Numbered from the stretch's first letter, positions 1 through 6,476 are shown. The stretch: 7,979 nt of DNA from Corynebacterium yonathiae (GCF_022288805.1 NZ_JAKOPM010000032.1:1-7979), one strand, 5' to 3'. The notes: generated from the letters alone by a model not told the origin. Numbers and translations are program-made.

Positions 1-20
1 TACGTGCTCTCAAAGAAAAT

Positions 21-71
21 GCTCCCCACTAGTTGTTGGCAACTGATTTCTCAGTCCAACTAATGGGGAGC
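21..71. repeat. 15-bp inverted repeat with 21-nt loop at window edge
   Basis: The arms are GCTCCCCACTAGTTG (21-35) and CAACTAATGGGGAGC (57-71). They match at 14 of 15 positions. Read as - strand RNA, the one mismatch becomes a G-U pair, so the stem is complete, and it is followed by ATTTTCTTT. That layout fits a rho-independent terminator for - strand transcription. The loop itself holds a smaller hairpin, ACTGA (42-46) with TCAGT (51-55). All three + strand frames meet a stop inside the element (30-32, 44-46, 61-63). It could equally be the structured end of a mobile element; the neighbouring sequence outside the window would decide. Confidence 0.6.
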
Positions 72-244
72 AGTTCACACCCCCGGCTGAGGATGCGGCG
101 AAGCAGCAAGAGGAATCAGAGGAAGCTGAGAGGGAGAAAAGGGGCGTCGCCAAGCCGGTTAGCCAACAGTTGAAGGACCAAATGGGGGAGAAAGAGCAGG
201 ATTCTCCGAACGAGAATTCCCCCGAGGAGGGGGAGAGGGGCTAG
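47..244 (+). pseudogene. C-terminal coding remnant upstream of purN (charged tail)
   Basis: The frame ending at TAG 242-244 is open back to 47 and reads as a hydrophilic, Glu/Lys/Gln-rich tail (PPAEDAAKQQEESEEAERE..., ending EEGERG). An in-frame TGA at 44-46 lies inside the inverted repeat, and no convincing start codon or ribosome binding site exists within the frame. The natural reading is the end of a longer gene cut near 47-71. In corynebacteria, as I recall, the gene just before purN encodes a multi-pass membrane protein of the DUF6350 type, and a charged cytoplasmic tail would suit that; this assignment is inference from position only. Alternatively, the frame is simply open by chance in GA-rich DNA. 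The 3' end supplies the GGAG-rich stretch that could act as the purN ribosome binding site. Confidence 0.4.
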
Positions 245-246
245 GC

Positions 247-282
247 TATAGCGCGTGACTTCACCGATGCCTCCGCGCTATA
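247..282. repeat. 8-bp inverted repeat bracketing the purN start codons
   Basis: TATAGCGC (247-254) and GCGCTATA (275-282) are perfect inverted repeats separated by 20 nt. The loop holds both candidate purN starts, GTG 255 and ATG 267. As RNA this could form a hairpin presenting the start region in the loop. As DNA it could be a protein-binding site. Neither role is shown. Confidence 0.45.
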
Positions 283-878
283 CCGCTGACCCTAAACGCC
301 TCCGAGTGGTGGTGCTCGTTTCTGGAACGGGTTCCCTGCTACAAGCCATCGTGGATGCCCAGGCCGGGCACTACCAGGTAGTTAAAGTAGTGGCGGATAA
401 GGAATGCCACGGTATTTCCCGCGCCCAGGACCACGGGATCGATACCGAGGTCGTGGCGCTGGGTGCGGATCGCGCCGAATGGAATCAACGTCTGGTTGGC
501 GCAGTAGATGCTGCGCAGCCAGACGTTGTTGTTTCTGCGGGCTTTATGAAGATTTTGGGCCAGGGATTCCTGGACCGCTTTGAAGGCCGCACTATCAATA
601 CCCACCCGGCACTGCTGCCTGCCTTCAAGGGAGCGCACGCGGTGCGCGACGCCCTGGACTATGGCGTGAAGATCACCGGCTCTACCGTTCACTTTGTGGA
701 CGCGGGCGTGGATACCGGCTCCATCATTGCGCAGCGGCCCGTGGCCATCAATGCGGACGATGACGAGTCCAGCCTCCACGAGCGCATCAAACAGGTAGAG
801 CGCGATCTCATCGTGGAGGTGCTGCGCGCAGCGGCGATCCACGACGAAGAACTTACTATTCAACTCGCAGACTAAGAC
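255..878 (+). CDS. purN: Phosphoribosylglycinamide formyltransferase (GART)
   Basis: This cytoplasmic enzyme transfers a formyl group from 10-formyltetrahydrofolate to GAR, the third step of de novo purine synthesis. The 206-residue product has the family's usual length. Seen in order: the glycine-rich nucleotide/phosphate loop VSGTGSLLQ (residues 22-30), the conserved AGFMKILG stretch (95-102), the catalytic NTHPALLP motif with N115 and H117, and VDTG with the expected catalytic Asp153. No key residue is missing. The first in-frame start is GTG 255; ATG 267 is an alternative four codons later, and homology begins only at about residue 17, so it cannot choose between them. A purine-rich GGAGAGGGG stretch ends near 240. 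The gene stops at 876 (TAA 873-875), 27 nt before purH, so the two are very probably co-transcribed. Confidence 0.95.
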
Positions 879-902
879 TTTTCGAAAGGCTTAATCCTCC
901 TC

Positions 903-2435
903 ATGAGCGAAGACCGCAAGCAGGTAAAGCGCGCCCTTATCAGCGTGTACGACAAAACCGGGCTGGAGGATCTAGCCCGCGCCCTCGATAAGGCAGGGGT
1001 GGAAATCGTCTCCACCGGCTCCACCGCGAAGAAGATCGCGGACCTAGGCATCGAGGTCACTCCGGTAGAAAAGCTCACCGGCTTCCCGGAGTGCTTGGAA
1101 GGCCGCGTCAAGACGCTGCACCCGCGCGTTCACGCCGGCATCCTGGCTGATACCCGCAAGGAAGATCACCTCAACCAGCTCTCCGAGCTCGAGGTGGAGC
1201 CTTTCCAGCTCGTCGTAGTTAACCTGTACCCCTTCCGCGAGACCGTCGCTTCCGGCGCGGACTTCGATGGCTGCGTGGAGCAGATCGATATCGGCGGTCC
1301 ATCCATGGTGCGTGCGGCCGCCAAGAACCACCCCTCCGTTGCCGTAGTCGTGGATCCTTCCCGTTATGACGAGGCCGTGGAGGCCATCAACAACGGAGGC
1401 TTCACCCTGGAGCAGCGCCGTGGCCTGGCCCGCGACGCGTTCCTGCATACCGCGGACTATGATGCGGCTGTCTCCGCTTGGTTCGTGGACCAGCTCAGCG
1501 AGGAGGGGCAAACCACCCCGCTGCGCTACGGTGAGAACTCGCACCAAACAGCCACTGTCACCCGCATCGGTTCCAAGGGGCTTGCTAATGCCACCCAGTT
1601 CAATGGCAAAGAGATGAGCTACAACAACTACCAGGATGCGGATGCTGCCTGGCGCGCCGCGTGGGATCATGAGCGTCCCTGCGTGGCGATTATCAAGCAC
1701 ACCAATCCTTGTGGCATTGCCGTTTCTGAAGAGTCCATCGCCGCTGCCCACCGCGCAGCGCATGCATGCGACCCGATGTCCGCTTTCGGCGGCGTCATTG
1801 CCGTCAACCGCGAGGTCACCGTAGAGATGGCCGAGCAGGTCAAGGAAATCTTTACCGAGGTTATCGTCGCTCCTTCCTACGAGGACGGTGCCATCGAGGT
1901 GCTCAAGGCCAAGAAGAACCTGCGCGTGCTCCAGGCGGAGCACGAGGACCAGCACGAAGAGCGCAAGTACATCTCTGGCGGTGTGCTCACCCAGGAGCCA
2001 GATACCTACCAGGCCGAGGGCGATAACCCGGCCAACTGGACCCTGGCGGCAGGCGAGGCTCTCAACGAGTCCGATATGGCCGAGCTCGAGTTCGCGTGGC
2101 GCGCCGTGCGCGCGGTGAAGTCCAATGCGATCTTGTTAGCCAAGGACAATGCGACCGTGGGCGTGGGCATGGGGCAGGTCAACCGCGTTGACTCTGCCAA
2201 GCTCGCCGTCGAGCGCGCCAATACCCTGGCCGATGGTGCCAACCGCACCGAGGGGTCCTTCGCCGCTTCCGATGCCTTCTTCCCATTCGCCGATGGTTTG
2301 CAGGTGCTTCTCGACGCCGGCGTGAAGGCCGTTGTTCAGCCCGGCGGCTCCATCCGCGATGAAGAAGTCATTGCAGCGGCCAAGGCAGCCGGCGTCACCC
2401 TTTATCTGACCGGTACCCGCCACTTCGCGCACTAG
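903..2435 (+). CDS. purH: Bifunctional AICAR formyltransferase / IMP cyclohydrolase
   Basis: This cytoplasmic bifunctional enzyme makes the last two steps to IMP: formylation of AICAR with 10-formyltetrahydrofolate, then ring closure. The 510 residues match the family's usual size. The N-terminal MGS-like cyclohydrolase domain covers about residues 8-140 ([37 protein letters not shown]). The transferase domain follows, with RYGENSHQ (208-215), [18 protein letters not shown], and the catalytic Lys265-His266 pair in [20 protein letters not shown] and the C-terminal QPGGSIRD...GTRHF are also intact. An AAGG sits about 13 nt before ATG 903, a weak ribosome binding site. It follows purN closely, and a lipoprotein gene begins 15 nt after its stop, which suggests one transcript. 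Confidence 0.97.
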   Translation: MSEDRKQVKRALISVYDKTGLEDLARALDKAGVEIVSTGSTAKKIADLGIEVTPVEKLTGFPECLEGRVKTLHPRVHAGILADTRKEDHLNQLSELEVEPFQLVVVNLYPFRETVASGADFDGCVEQIDIGGPSMVRAAAKNHPSVAVVVDPSRYDEAVEAINNGGFTLEQRRGLARDAFLHTADYDAAVSAWFVDQLSEEGQTTPLRYGENSHQTATVTRIGSKGLANATQFNGKEMSYNNYQDADAAWRAAWDHERPCVAIIKHTNPCGIAVSEESIAAAHRAAHACDPMSAFGGVIAVNREVTVEMAEQVKEIFTEVIVAPSYEDGAIEVLKAKKNLRVLQAEHEDQHEERKYISGGVLTQEPDTYQAEGDNPANWTLAAGEALNESDMAELEFAWRAVRAVKSNAILLAKDNATVGVGMGQVNRVDSAKLAVERANTLADGANRTEGSFAASDAFFPFADGLQVLLDAGVKAVVQPGGSIRDEEVIAAAKAAGVTLYLTGTRHFAH

Positions 2436-2450
2436 CCTAAGCTAGGTTTC

Positions 2451-3395
2451 ATGACGTTCCCTATCCGCCGGGCCTGGCACCCGGCAGCTGCGCTCATCGC
2501 ATGCATGCTCGCACTGAGTGCCTGCGGCGATGAGAATGCGGCGGATAATTCCCCTACTTTTGTCAATACCGAGGCGCGCGGCACAGCCGATCCTCTCTAT
2601 GGTGAGACCACGGATGCGCCGTCGGTGGCTTCATCTGCGGCGCCTGCTGCCGAGTCTGCCCCAGCCTCCTCCACTGAACCATCGGCTGCAGCCGCTGCCG
2701 GTGATGTCCAAGCCGTGCTGGACCGCATCGTGGCAGAACACGGAAATGTAGGCATCGCGGTCTCCGATGGTACTTCCACCGTAGAAGCTGGGCGCACCGC
2801 TCCCGAAGCCGCGTGGTCGACTTCCAAAGTTCCCGTGCTCATTGCGGCGAATCGTACCGGTGTGGCCGATAGCCAGCTGGTGTCCTCCGCGATTACTTAC
2901 TCCGAAAACGAGGCCGCTAAAGCCGCGTGGGCGGCTTTAGGGGAGGGCACCGCCGCCGCCCAAACTGCGCAAAGCGTTCTTGCGGAGGCAGGCGATAGCG
3001 CCACCCAAGTCCAATCCCAGGTCACCCGACCGGAGTTTACGGCCTTCGGTCAAACCATGTGGAGCGTGGGCAACCAGGCTAAGTTTATGGCTGGGTTGCG
3101 CTGCGTGGAGGGAGCGCAGCCGATTATCGACGCCATGGGTGTCGCCGATCCGGCGCAAAGCTACGGTCTACGCACCTTGCCGGGCTCCTTCATGAAGGGC
3201 GGCTGGGGACCAAACCCCGCTGGTGCTTACGATGTGCGACAGATGGGTATGGTCCGGTTGGGTGGGCACGATGTCGCCGTAGCAATGATTGCCTCGTCCC
3301 CTGATGGCCAGTACGCCTCCGCCCAGGCGGTTCTTACATCCATTGCCGAAGAACTCGCTCAAGCCGATACGCAGTGGCCCAGCCCAGCCTGCTAA
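2451..3395 (+). CDS. Lipoprotein with serine beta-lactamase/PBP-like fold
   Basis: The 314-residue product begins with a lipoprotein signal: positive RR near residue 6, a hydrophobic core, and lipobox LSAC with the lipidated Cys at 25. A low-complexity Ala/Ser/Pro/Glu linker runs to about residue 84. The remaining domain shows the three active-site elements of the serine beta-lactamase/penicillin-binding superfamily: S123-T-S-K126 (SxxK), SEN at 151-153 (like SDN), and KGG at 249-251 (like KTG). I see no class A Glu166 region, so antibiotic hydrolysis is not implied; a cell-wall serine peptidase or an inactive relative is more likely. Mycobacterial LppW-type lipoproteins are a plausible comparison. 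Cys218 and the last-but-none Cys314 could form a disulfide outside the membrane. ATG 2451 is the only start that includes the signal; its ribosome binding site is poor (AGG only). Confidence 0.8.
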   Translation: MTFPIRRAWHPAAALIACMLALSACGDENAADNSPTFVNTEARGTADPLYGETTDAPSVASSAAPAAESAPASSTEPSAAAAAGDVQAVLDRIVAEHGNVGIAVSDGTSTVEAGRTAPEAAWSTSKVPVLIAANRTGVADSQLVSSAITYSENEAAKAAWAALGEGTAAAQTAQSVLAEAGDSATQVQSQVTRPEFTAFGQTMWSVGNQAKFMAGLRCVEGAQPIIDAMGVADPAQSYGLRTLPGSFMKGGWGPNPAGAYDVRQMGMVRLGGHDVAVAMIASSPDGQYASAQAVLTSIAEELAQADTQWPSPAC

Positions 3396-3406
3396 GTCCT
3401 AGCACC

Positions 3407-3415
3407 AGAAAGGAA
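3407..3415 (+). promoter_or_regulatory. Ribosome binding site for second lipoprotein gene
   Basis: An AGAAAGGAAA stretch lies about 6-8 nt before ATG 3421. It is clearly better than the site before the preceding gene and fixes this start, which also gives a complete signal peptide. Confidence 0.6.
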
Positions 3416-3420
3416 AACTC

Positions 3421-4050
3421 ATGACTTCTCGCTCTCGCCTCCGCACACTTGCCGCGGGCTTTGTCCCGCTCGTGGCTGCCAGCCTCGCGCTTAACGGCTG
3501 CAGCGACTCTCAGAATGAGGCTACCCCCAGCTTCAAAGGCCAGGGGAGTGGAATGACCACGGTCGACAACGCTGATAAAGAAGAGAAAAGTGGCGAGGAA
3601 ACCGCGGCTGCGCAGGAGACCGTAACGAAAGAGGAGGATGCCCCTGAGGAGCCACCAGTAGTCACGGTCACGCAGACAGAAAAGCAGGAATCACCATCCT
3701 CTTCCGGCGGGGGACAAAAGAGTGGTGTGGGTAACTACATTTCCAACTTCAACGAGTACGGGTGGCTGGACGGCGGCTATGCCAACTGTCAGCGATTTGA
3801 GCGTGCCTTATTCGCCGGCTCTGGTCCCGACGGCAGGGTGATCATTTGTGAAACCGGCGGTGGAGCCAAGTTCTATCGCTCGTCGATGTTTGATGGGCAG
3901 TTCCAAACGGGCGACGTTACTCAAGACGGAAATAACTACTACGTCAATGCGGATCCCTCGATTATCGTGGTGACCCCGAGCGGCGTCAGCGTGCGCGAGG
4001 GAGGCGGATTGGCCGCCACGGGAGAGTTTACGGAGTCGTGGCAGCGCTAA
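3421..4050 (+). CDS. Small secreted lipoprotein, unknown function
   Basis: The 209-residue product has an N-terminal lipoprotein signal with arginines at 4, 6 and 8, a hydrophobic stretch and lipobox LNGC (lipidated Cys27). Residues about 30-105 form a disordered, acidic, Glu/Thr/Ser-rich linker ending in a SSSGGG segment. A compact C-terminal domain (about 103-209) is rich in Gly, Tyr and Asn, with Cys123 and Cys143 placed to form a disulfide. I do not recognise this domain; similar small extracytoplasmic domains occur in corynebacterial lipoproteins, as I recall, but no function follows. It starts 25 nt after the first lipoprotein gene, has a good ribosome binding site, and shares the anchor-linker-domain plan, so both may work at the cell envelope. 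It converges on amtR with only 7 nt between the stop codons. Confidence 0.75.
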   Translation: MTSRSRLRTLAAGFVPLVAASLALNGCSDSQNEATPSFKGQGSGMTTVDNADKEEKSGEETAAAQETVTKEEDAPEEPPVVTVTQTEKQESPSSSGGGQKSGVGNYISNFNEYGWLDGGYANCQRFERALFAGSGPDGRVIICETGGGAKFYRSSMFDGQFQTGDVTQDGNNYYVNADPSIIVVTPSGVSVREGGGLAATGEFTESWQR

Positions 4051-4064
4051 TGAGGGGTTAGCGC
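4044..4064. terminator. Hairpin shared by two convergent stop codons
   Basis: GCGCTAA (4044-4050) and TTAGCGC (4058-4064) form a perfect 7-bp stem around a 7-nt loop. The TAA of the + strand lipoprotein gene is in the left arm and the TAA of amtR is in the right arm. A T-rich GACTTCTTCTT follows on the + strand only, so it may end the lipoprotein transcript, but weakly. No other terminator fits between these genes. Confidence 0.5.
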
Positions 4065-4774
4065 GACTTCTTCTTGCGGTCGGCCGCTGCGGCGGCGGCC
4101 GCGGAGATGGAGTCGTTGCGGTTTTTCAGTAGCTCGAGGGTGGTTTCCTCGGCGTTATCGGGGACGGAGGCGCCGAGAACGGCTAGGGCGGCGTCGGCAA
4201 GCATGGCTGCTGTCTCCGGTACCGACTGGGAAGCATCGAACGGAGGGGTGCCGTTATTGGGGCGCATCTCAATGACGGATAAAGCGATGTGGAACGGCAA
4301 CTCCACCCGGGGATCATCTTTGCCCACGATGGCGGCGGCGGTGGAGCGGAAGTGATTCTGCAGGCGATCGCGCGAACTGTGATACTCGGAGAACTCCGAA
4401 GAATTAGCCACCGGCAGCTGATATAAGCGGCCCACGTTCCAGCCGCTGGTAAGCAACAGACGCGATTCCGCGGCGACCAAAGACCACAGGCGCTGAGCCG
4501 GATCCGCATCGGTGCCGGCCAGCTCATCGGCCAACTCCAAGGAAGGCTCGATGGTGGAATTTAGCAGCGTAAGGAAAATCTCCGTCTTGGACGGAAAGTG
4601 GTAGTACAAAGAGGCCTGACGGATACCAACCGCGTCTGCAATCTGGTGCGTGGACGTGGTAGCAAAACCCTGGGTAGTGAAAAGCTCGGAGGAGGCGTCC
4701 AATATCTCCTCACGGGCGCTATTGCCCCTGCGCCGCGGGCTGTGTTTACGCGGCCTACCGACATTGCCAGCCAT
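4058..4774 (-). CDS. amtR: TetR-family global nitrogen regulator AmtR
   Basis: AmtR represses ammonium uptake and assimilation genes in Corynebacterium; in C. glutamicum it is released by adenylylated GlnK when nitrogen is short. The 238-residue product begins MAGNVGRPRK and carries the conserved TetR DNA-binding region, EEILDASSELFTTQGFATTS (residues about 22-41) then HQIADAVGIRQASLYYHFPSK (43-63), almost identical to C. glutamicum AmtR as I remember it. WNVGRLYQLP and LPFHIALSVIEMR in the ligand domain also agree. ATG 4774 is preceded by AAAGGAGG, 11 nt upstream. The C terminus is about 16 residues longer than the C. glutamicum protein (recalled as 222) and ends with seven alanines (225-231) and the basic RKKKSR. 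The gene lies 102 nt downstream of a DUF294-like gene on the same strand, with its own promoter likely in the gap. Confidence 0.93.
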   Translation of the reverse strand: MAGNVGRPRKHSPRRRGNSAREEILDASSELFTTQGFATTSTHQIADAVGIRQASLYYHFPSKTEIFLTLLNSTIEPSLELADELAGTDADPAQRLWSLVAAESRLLLTSGWNVGRLYQLPVANSSEFSEYHSSRDRLQNHFRSTAAAIVGKDDPRVELPFHIALSVIEMRPNNGTPPFDASQSVPETAAMLADAALAVLGASVPDNAEETTLELLKNRNDSISAAAAAAADRKKKSR

Positions 4775-4783
4775 GCGGTGGGA

Positions 4784-4794
4784 CGCCTCCTTTC
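4784..4794 (-). promoter_or_regulatory. Ribosome binding site of amtR
   Basis: On the - strand AAAGGAGGCGT lies just before the amtR ATG, with 11 nt between GGAGG and the start. It supports the start that yields the conserved MAGNVGRPRK N terminus. Confidence 0.7.
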
Positions 4795-4823
4795 ATAAAA
4801 GAGAAATCACTTTTATTAACCAA

Positions 4824-4861
4824 CTGTACAATTTTATGCCCGACTAGGTACAGCTTCCGAA
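4824..4861 (-). promoter_or_regulatory. Candidate amtR promoter with overlapping operator-like sites
   Basis: On the - strand TAAAAT (4836-4831) is a reasonable -10, with a weak TTCGGA (4861-4856) 19 nt upstream. Two symmetrical patterns overlap it. One is CTGTAC (4824-4829) and GTACAG (4848-4853), perfect 6-bp arms 18 nt apart. The other, TTTTAT-N6-CTAG (4832-4847), differs at two core positions from the AmtR box of C. glutamicum (recalled as CTAT-N6-ATAG with T/A flanks). Self-regulation by AmtR is possible but is inference. Confidence 0.4.
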
Positions 4862-4876
4862 TCCGCACCGTAGGGC

Positions 4877-5656
4877 CTATTTATATTCTTCTGCCCGCCG
4901 TGCAATGGATTCAAACGTAGCTGAGACGATGCGGCAGGCCGAGCCATAAGCTGTGCGGTCGAGCGGCGGCAGATCTCGCAGCGTAGTCGAGTGCTCGCTG
5001 ACGCGTTCGTACCAACGGCGCAACTCTAGTGCATAGCCGGTACGCCACGCTAGGTCCAAAGATTCCGCGTCAGCGGCGCTGAGCAGATCGCGCTCCACGC
5101 CAATGGCCAAGCGATCCACCGTCGGGCGCGGCCCCGGCGCCGCCCAGCGAGCAATAGCTGCGATGGGCGAGAGCAGGGTGGCTTTGATATCTACGTCAGC
5201 ATCCCGATCCGGCAAGCCGTCCACCATCTTTAGGGCAGGAGGGCGCTGAGCCAAGGCTTCCTCAAGAAGTGCTTGCTCGCTGCCGTTTCCGAGGGGTAGG
5301 CCGGCATCGACGCGTGCGGCGATAGAATCAGCTGATTCTTGAGCTCGGAGACCGACATCAGAGAAGACCTCTAGAAGATCTGCATCTTGGCCAATCCATT
5401 CCACCGGCATCGATGGCAGCTGGTCCCCACGGGCGGCAGCGCCGGTAAGGCGGACCGGGGAGTTGACCCCAGGGGAGCGAACAATATCCGTAATCAAGCG
5501 AGAATACCAGTGCGCCAATTCAATCTCATCGTCTTGGTGAGCGACAGCATTGCGCAGGATATCTTGGGCCTCTGCGAGTAGTCCGCGGGCGGTAGCGCGG
5601 GACTGGCAGTGCGGGGCAAGCTCGGAGAGGTCGAGTAGGGATTGGTGCAGGGCCAT
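4877..5656 (-). CDS. Divergent DUF294/GlnD-like protein, probably not catalytic
   Basis: I judge this 259-residue protein a member of the putative nucleotidyltransferase DUF294 group. Residues about 48-92 resemble the transferase head: HWYSRLITDIVRSPGV, then GAAARGDQLPSMPVE (72-86), where active relatives have a G-S-x-x-R-G/R-E/D-Q...S-D-x-D pattern. Here the D-x-D metal-binding pair is P84 and E86, so catalysis is unlikely. Residues 154-220 (DVDIKATLLSPIAAIAR, PTVDRLAIGVERDLLSAADAESLDLAW, LELRRWYERV) fit the DUF294 C-terminal substrate-binding helical domain, and DRTAYGSACRIV fits the family's closing helix. I see no CBS domains, signal or membrane segment, so it is cytosolic. ATG 5656 has GAAAGG 9 nt upstream. 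It precedes amtR on the same strand. The family call is from pattern memory; function is unknown. Confidence 0.65.
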   Translation of the reverse strand: MALHQSLLDLSELAPHCQSRATARGLLAEAQDILRNAVAHQDDEIELAHWYSRLITDIVRSPGVNSPVRLTGAAARGDQLPSMPVEWIGQDADLLEVFSDVGLRAQESADSIAARVDAGLPLGNGSEQALLEEALAQRPPALKMVDGLPDRDADVDIKATLLSPIAAIARWAAPGPRPTVDRLAIGVERDLLSAADAESLDLAWRTGYALELRRWYERVSEHSTTLRDLPPLDRTAYGSACRIVSATFESIARRAEEYK

Positions 5657-5724
5657 TGTTCACTGCCTTTCACTAGTGCGGGGCCGGTGCTTCCCCAAGT
5701 AGTTGCGGAGGCACGAATGCTTTC

Positions 5725-5730
5725 AATCTA
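5725..5730 (-). promoter_or_regulatory. Candidate -10 for the DUF294-like gene
   Basis: TAGATT on the - strand fits the corynebacterial -10 pattern TANANT and would give a leader of about 60 nt before ATG 5656. No recognisable -35 lies 16-18 nt upstream, which is common in this group. The rest of the 5657-5790 stretch shows nothing else I can name. Confidence 0.3.
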
Positions 5731-5790
5731 ACACCTGAACCTTTAGGGCTGGGCATATGGGTCTAGGGGAGGGGACAAGGGGGTAAAAAC

Positions 5791-5831
5791 GACTTTCGCC
5801 GCCTGCCCTCGAGGAGGGAGGCGGCGAAAGT
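5791..5831 (-). terminator. Strong terminator of the rpmB-rpmG-rpsN-rpsR operon
   Basis: ACTTTCGCCGCCT (5792-5804) pairs perfectly with 5819-5831 over 13 bp. The stem extends by CCCTC (5806-5810) with GAGGG (5814-5818) after one bulged G, leaving a GAG loop. On the - strand it is followed by GTTTTTA, as expected for a rho-independent terminator downstream of rpsR. On the + strand the T-run is poor (GGTTCTTTTA). Confidence 0.8.
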
Positions 5832-5853
5832 GAATGGTTCTTTTACCGTGTCA

Positions 5854-5874
5854 CACTTGCCAGCGGCAAAAGTG
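5854..5874. repeat. Small hairpin between rpsR and the main terminator
   Basis: CACTTGCC (5854-5861) and GGCAAAAGTG (5865-5874) pair around an AGC loop with two bulged bases. GCGGCAAAAGTG (5863-5874) repeats GCGGCGAAAGTG of the terminator (5821-5832) at 11 of 12 positions. It lacks a T-run, so it may protect the transcript end rather than stop transcription. Confidence 0.5.
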
Positions 5875-5897
5875 CGCTGTTGATACCCAGCTACTGT

Positions 5898-6152
5898 TTA
5901 GCGGGTGGTGAACGGCAGGAGAGCCATTTCGCGTGCGTTCTTGACTGCAGTAGCAACCTGACGCTGCTGCTGCGGAGTCAGACCGGTGACGCGACGGGAA
6001 CGGATCTTGTGGCGATCCGAGATGAATAGACGCAGAGTCTTGGTGTCCTTGTAGTCCACCTTCTCGATGCCCTCAGCCTTCAAAGGGTTCTTCTTTGGGC
6101 GACGGCTCTGCTCCATACGGAACTTCTTTTGGTTATTGCGCTTATTAGCCAT
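5898..6152 (-). CDS. rpsR: 30S ribosomal protein bS18, cysteine-free type
   Basis: bS18 binds the 30S platform next to bS6. The 84-residue product carries the family core [50 protein letters not shown]. The N-terminal cysteines found in zinc-binding S18 (CxxC near the KDT motif and a later Cys) are absent; it matches the cysteine-free form known from Mycobacterium tuberculosis rpsR2. It is the last gene of the operon, 15 nt after rpsN, with AAAGGGG as ribosome binding site. Two hairpins follow it, the second a strong terminator. Confidence 0.95.
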   Translation of the reverse strand: MANKRNNQKKFRMEQSRRPKKNPLKAEGIEKVDYKDTKTLRLFISDRHKIRSRRVTGLTPQQQRQVATAVKNAREMALLPFTTR

Positions 6153-6167
6153 TGTGCAATTACCCCT

Positions 6168-6473
6168 TTACCAGCTGGACTTGCGAACGCCCGGCAGCTC
6201 ACCACGGTGAGCCATGCCGCGCATACGGACACGGGACAGGCCGAACTTGCGGAGGTAACCGCGTGGGCGGCCATCGGCAGCGTCACGGTTACGAACGCGG
6301 GCTGGGGAAGCATCACGAGGCTGGCGGTTCAGCTCGAACTGAGCCTCCAAGCGCTCCTCATCCGGGGTGTTCGGGTTCTTGATGATCTTCTTGAGCTCAG
6401 CGCGACGCTCCGCATAGCGGGCGACGATTTCCTTGCGCTGCTCGTTCTTAGCGATCTTGGACTTCTTAGCCAT
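6168..6473 (-). CDS. rpsN: 30S ribosomal protein uS14, long cysteine-free type
   Basis: uS14 sits in the 30S head and helps bind the 3' domain of 16S rRNA. The 101-residue product is the long form, without the CxxC-CxxC zinc ribbon of the short 61-residue form. It begins [21 protein letters not shown] and keeps the conserved [35 protein letters not shown]...[11 protein letters not shown] end. It is very similar to mycobacterial RpsN2. It starts 3 nt after the rpmG stop; its GAGGAGCG ribosome binding site overlaps the last codons of rpmG, which suggests translational coupling. Confidence 0.95.
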   Translation of the reverse strand: MAKKSKIAKNEQRKEIVARYAERRAELKKIIKNPNTPDEERLEAQFELNRQPRDASPARVRNRDAADGRPRGYLRKFGLSRVRMRGMAHRGELPGVRKSSW

Positions 6474-6476
6474 TGA

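Noticed and set aside
63..171. Short + frame from ATG 63
   Set aside because: About 36 codons of arginine/serine-rich sequence in a shifted frame of the GA-rich tail; the other frame gives a more natural protein tail ending just before purN.
1044..1955. Long - strand open frame (303 codons) inside purH
   Set aside because: It lies entirely opposite a convincing purH, its product shows no recognisable motif, and long antisense frames are common in GC-rich genes.
2433..2446. CTAGC-CTAA-GCTAG mini-hairpin after purH as a terminator
   Set aside because: Only 5 bp with no T-run, and the next gene starts 15 nt after purH; transcription probably continues.
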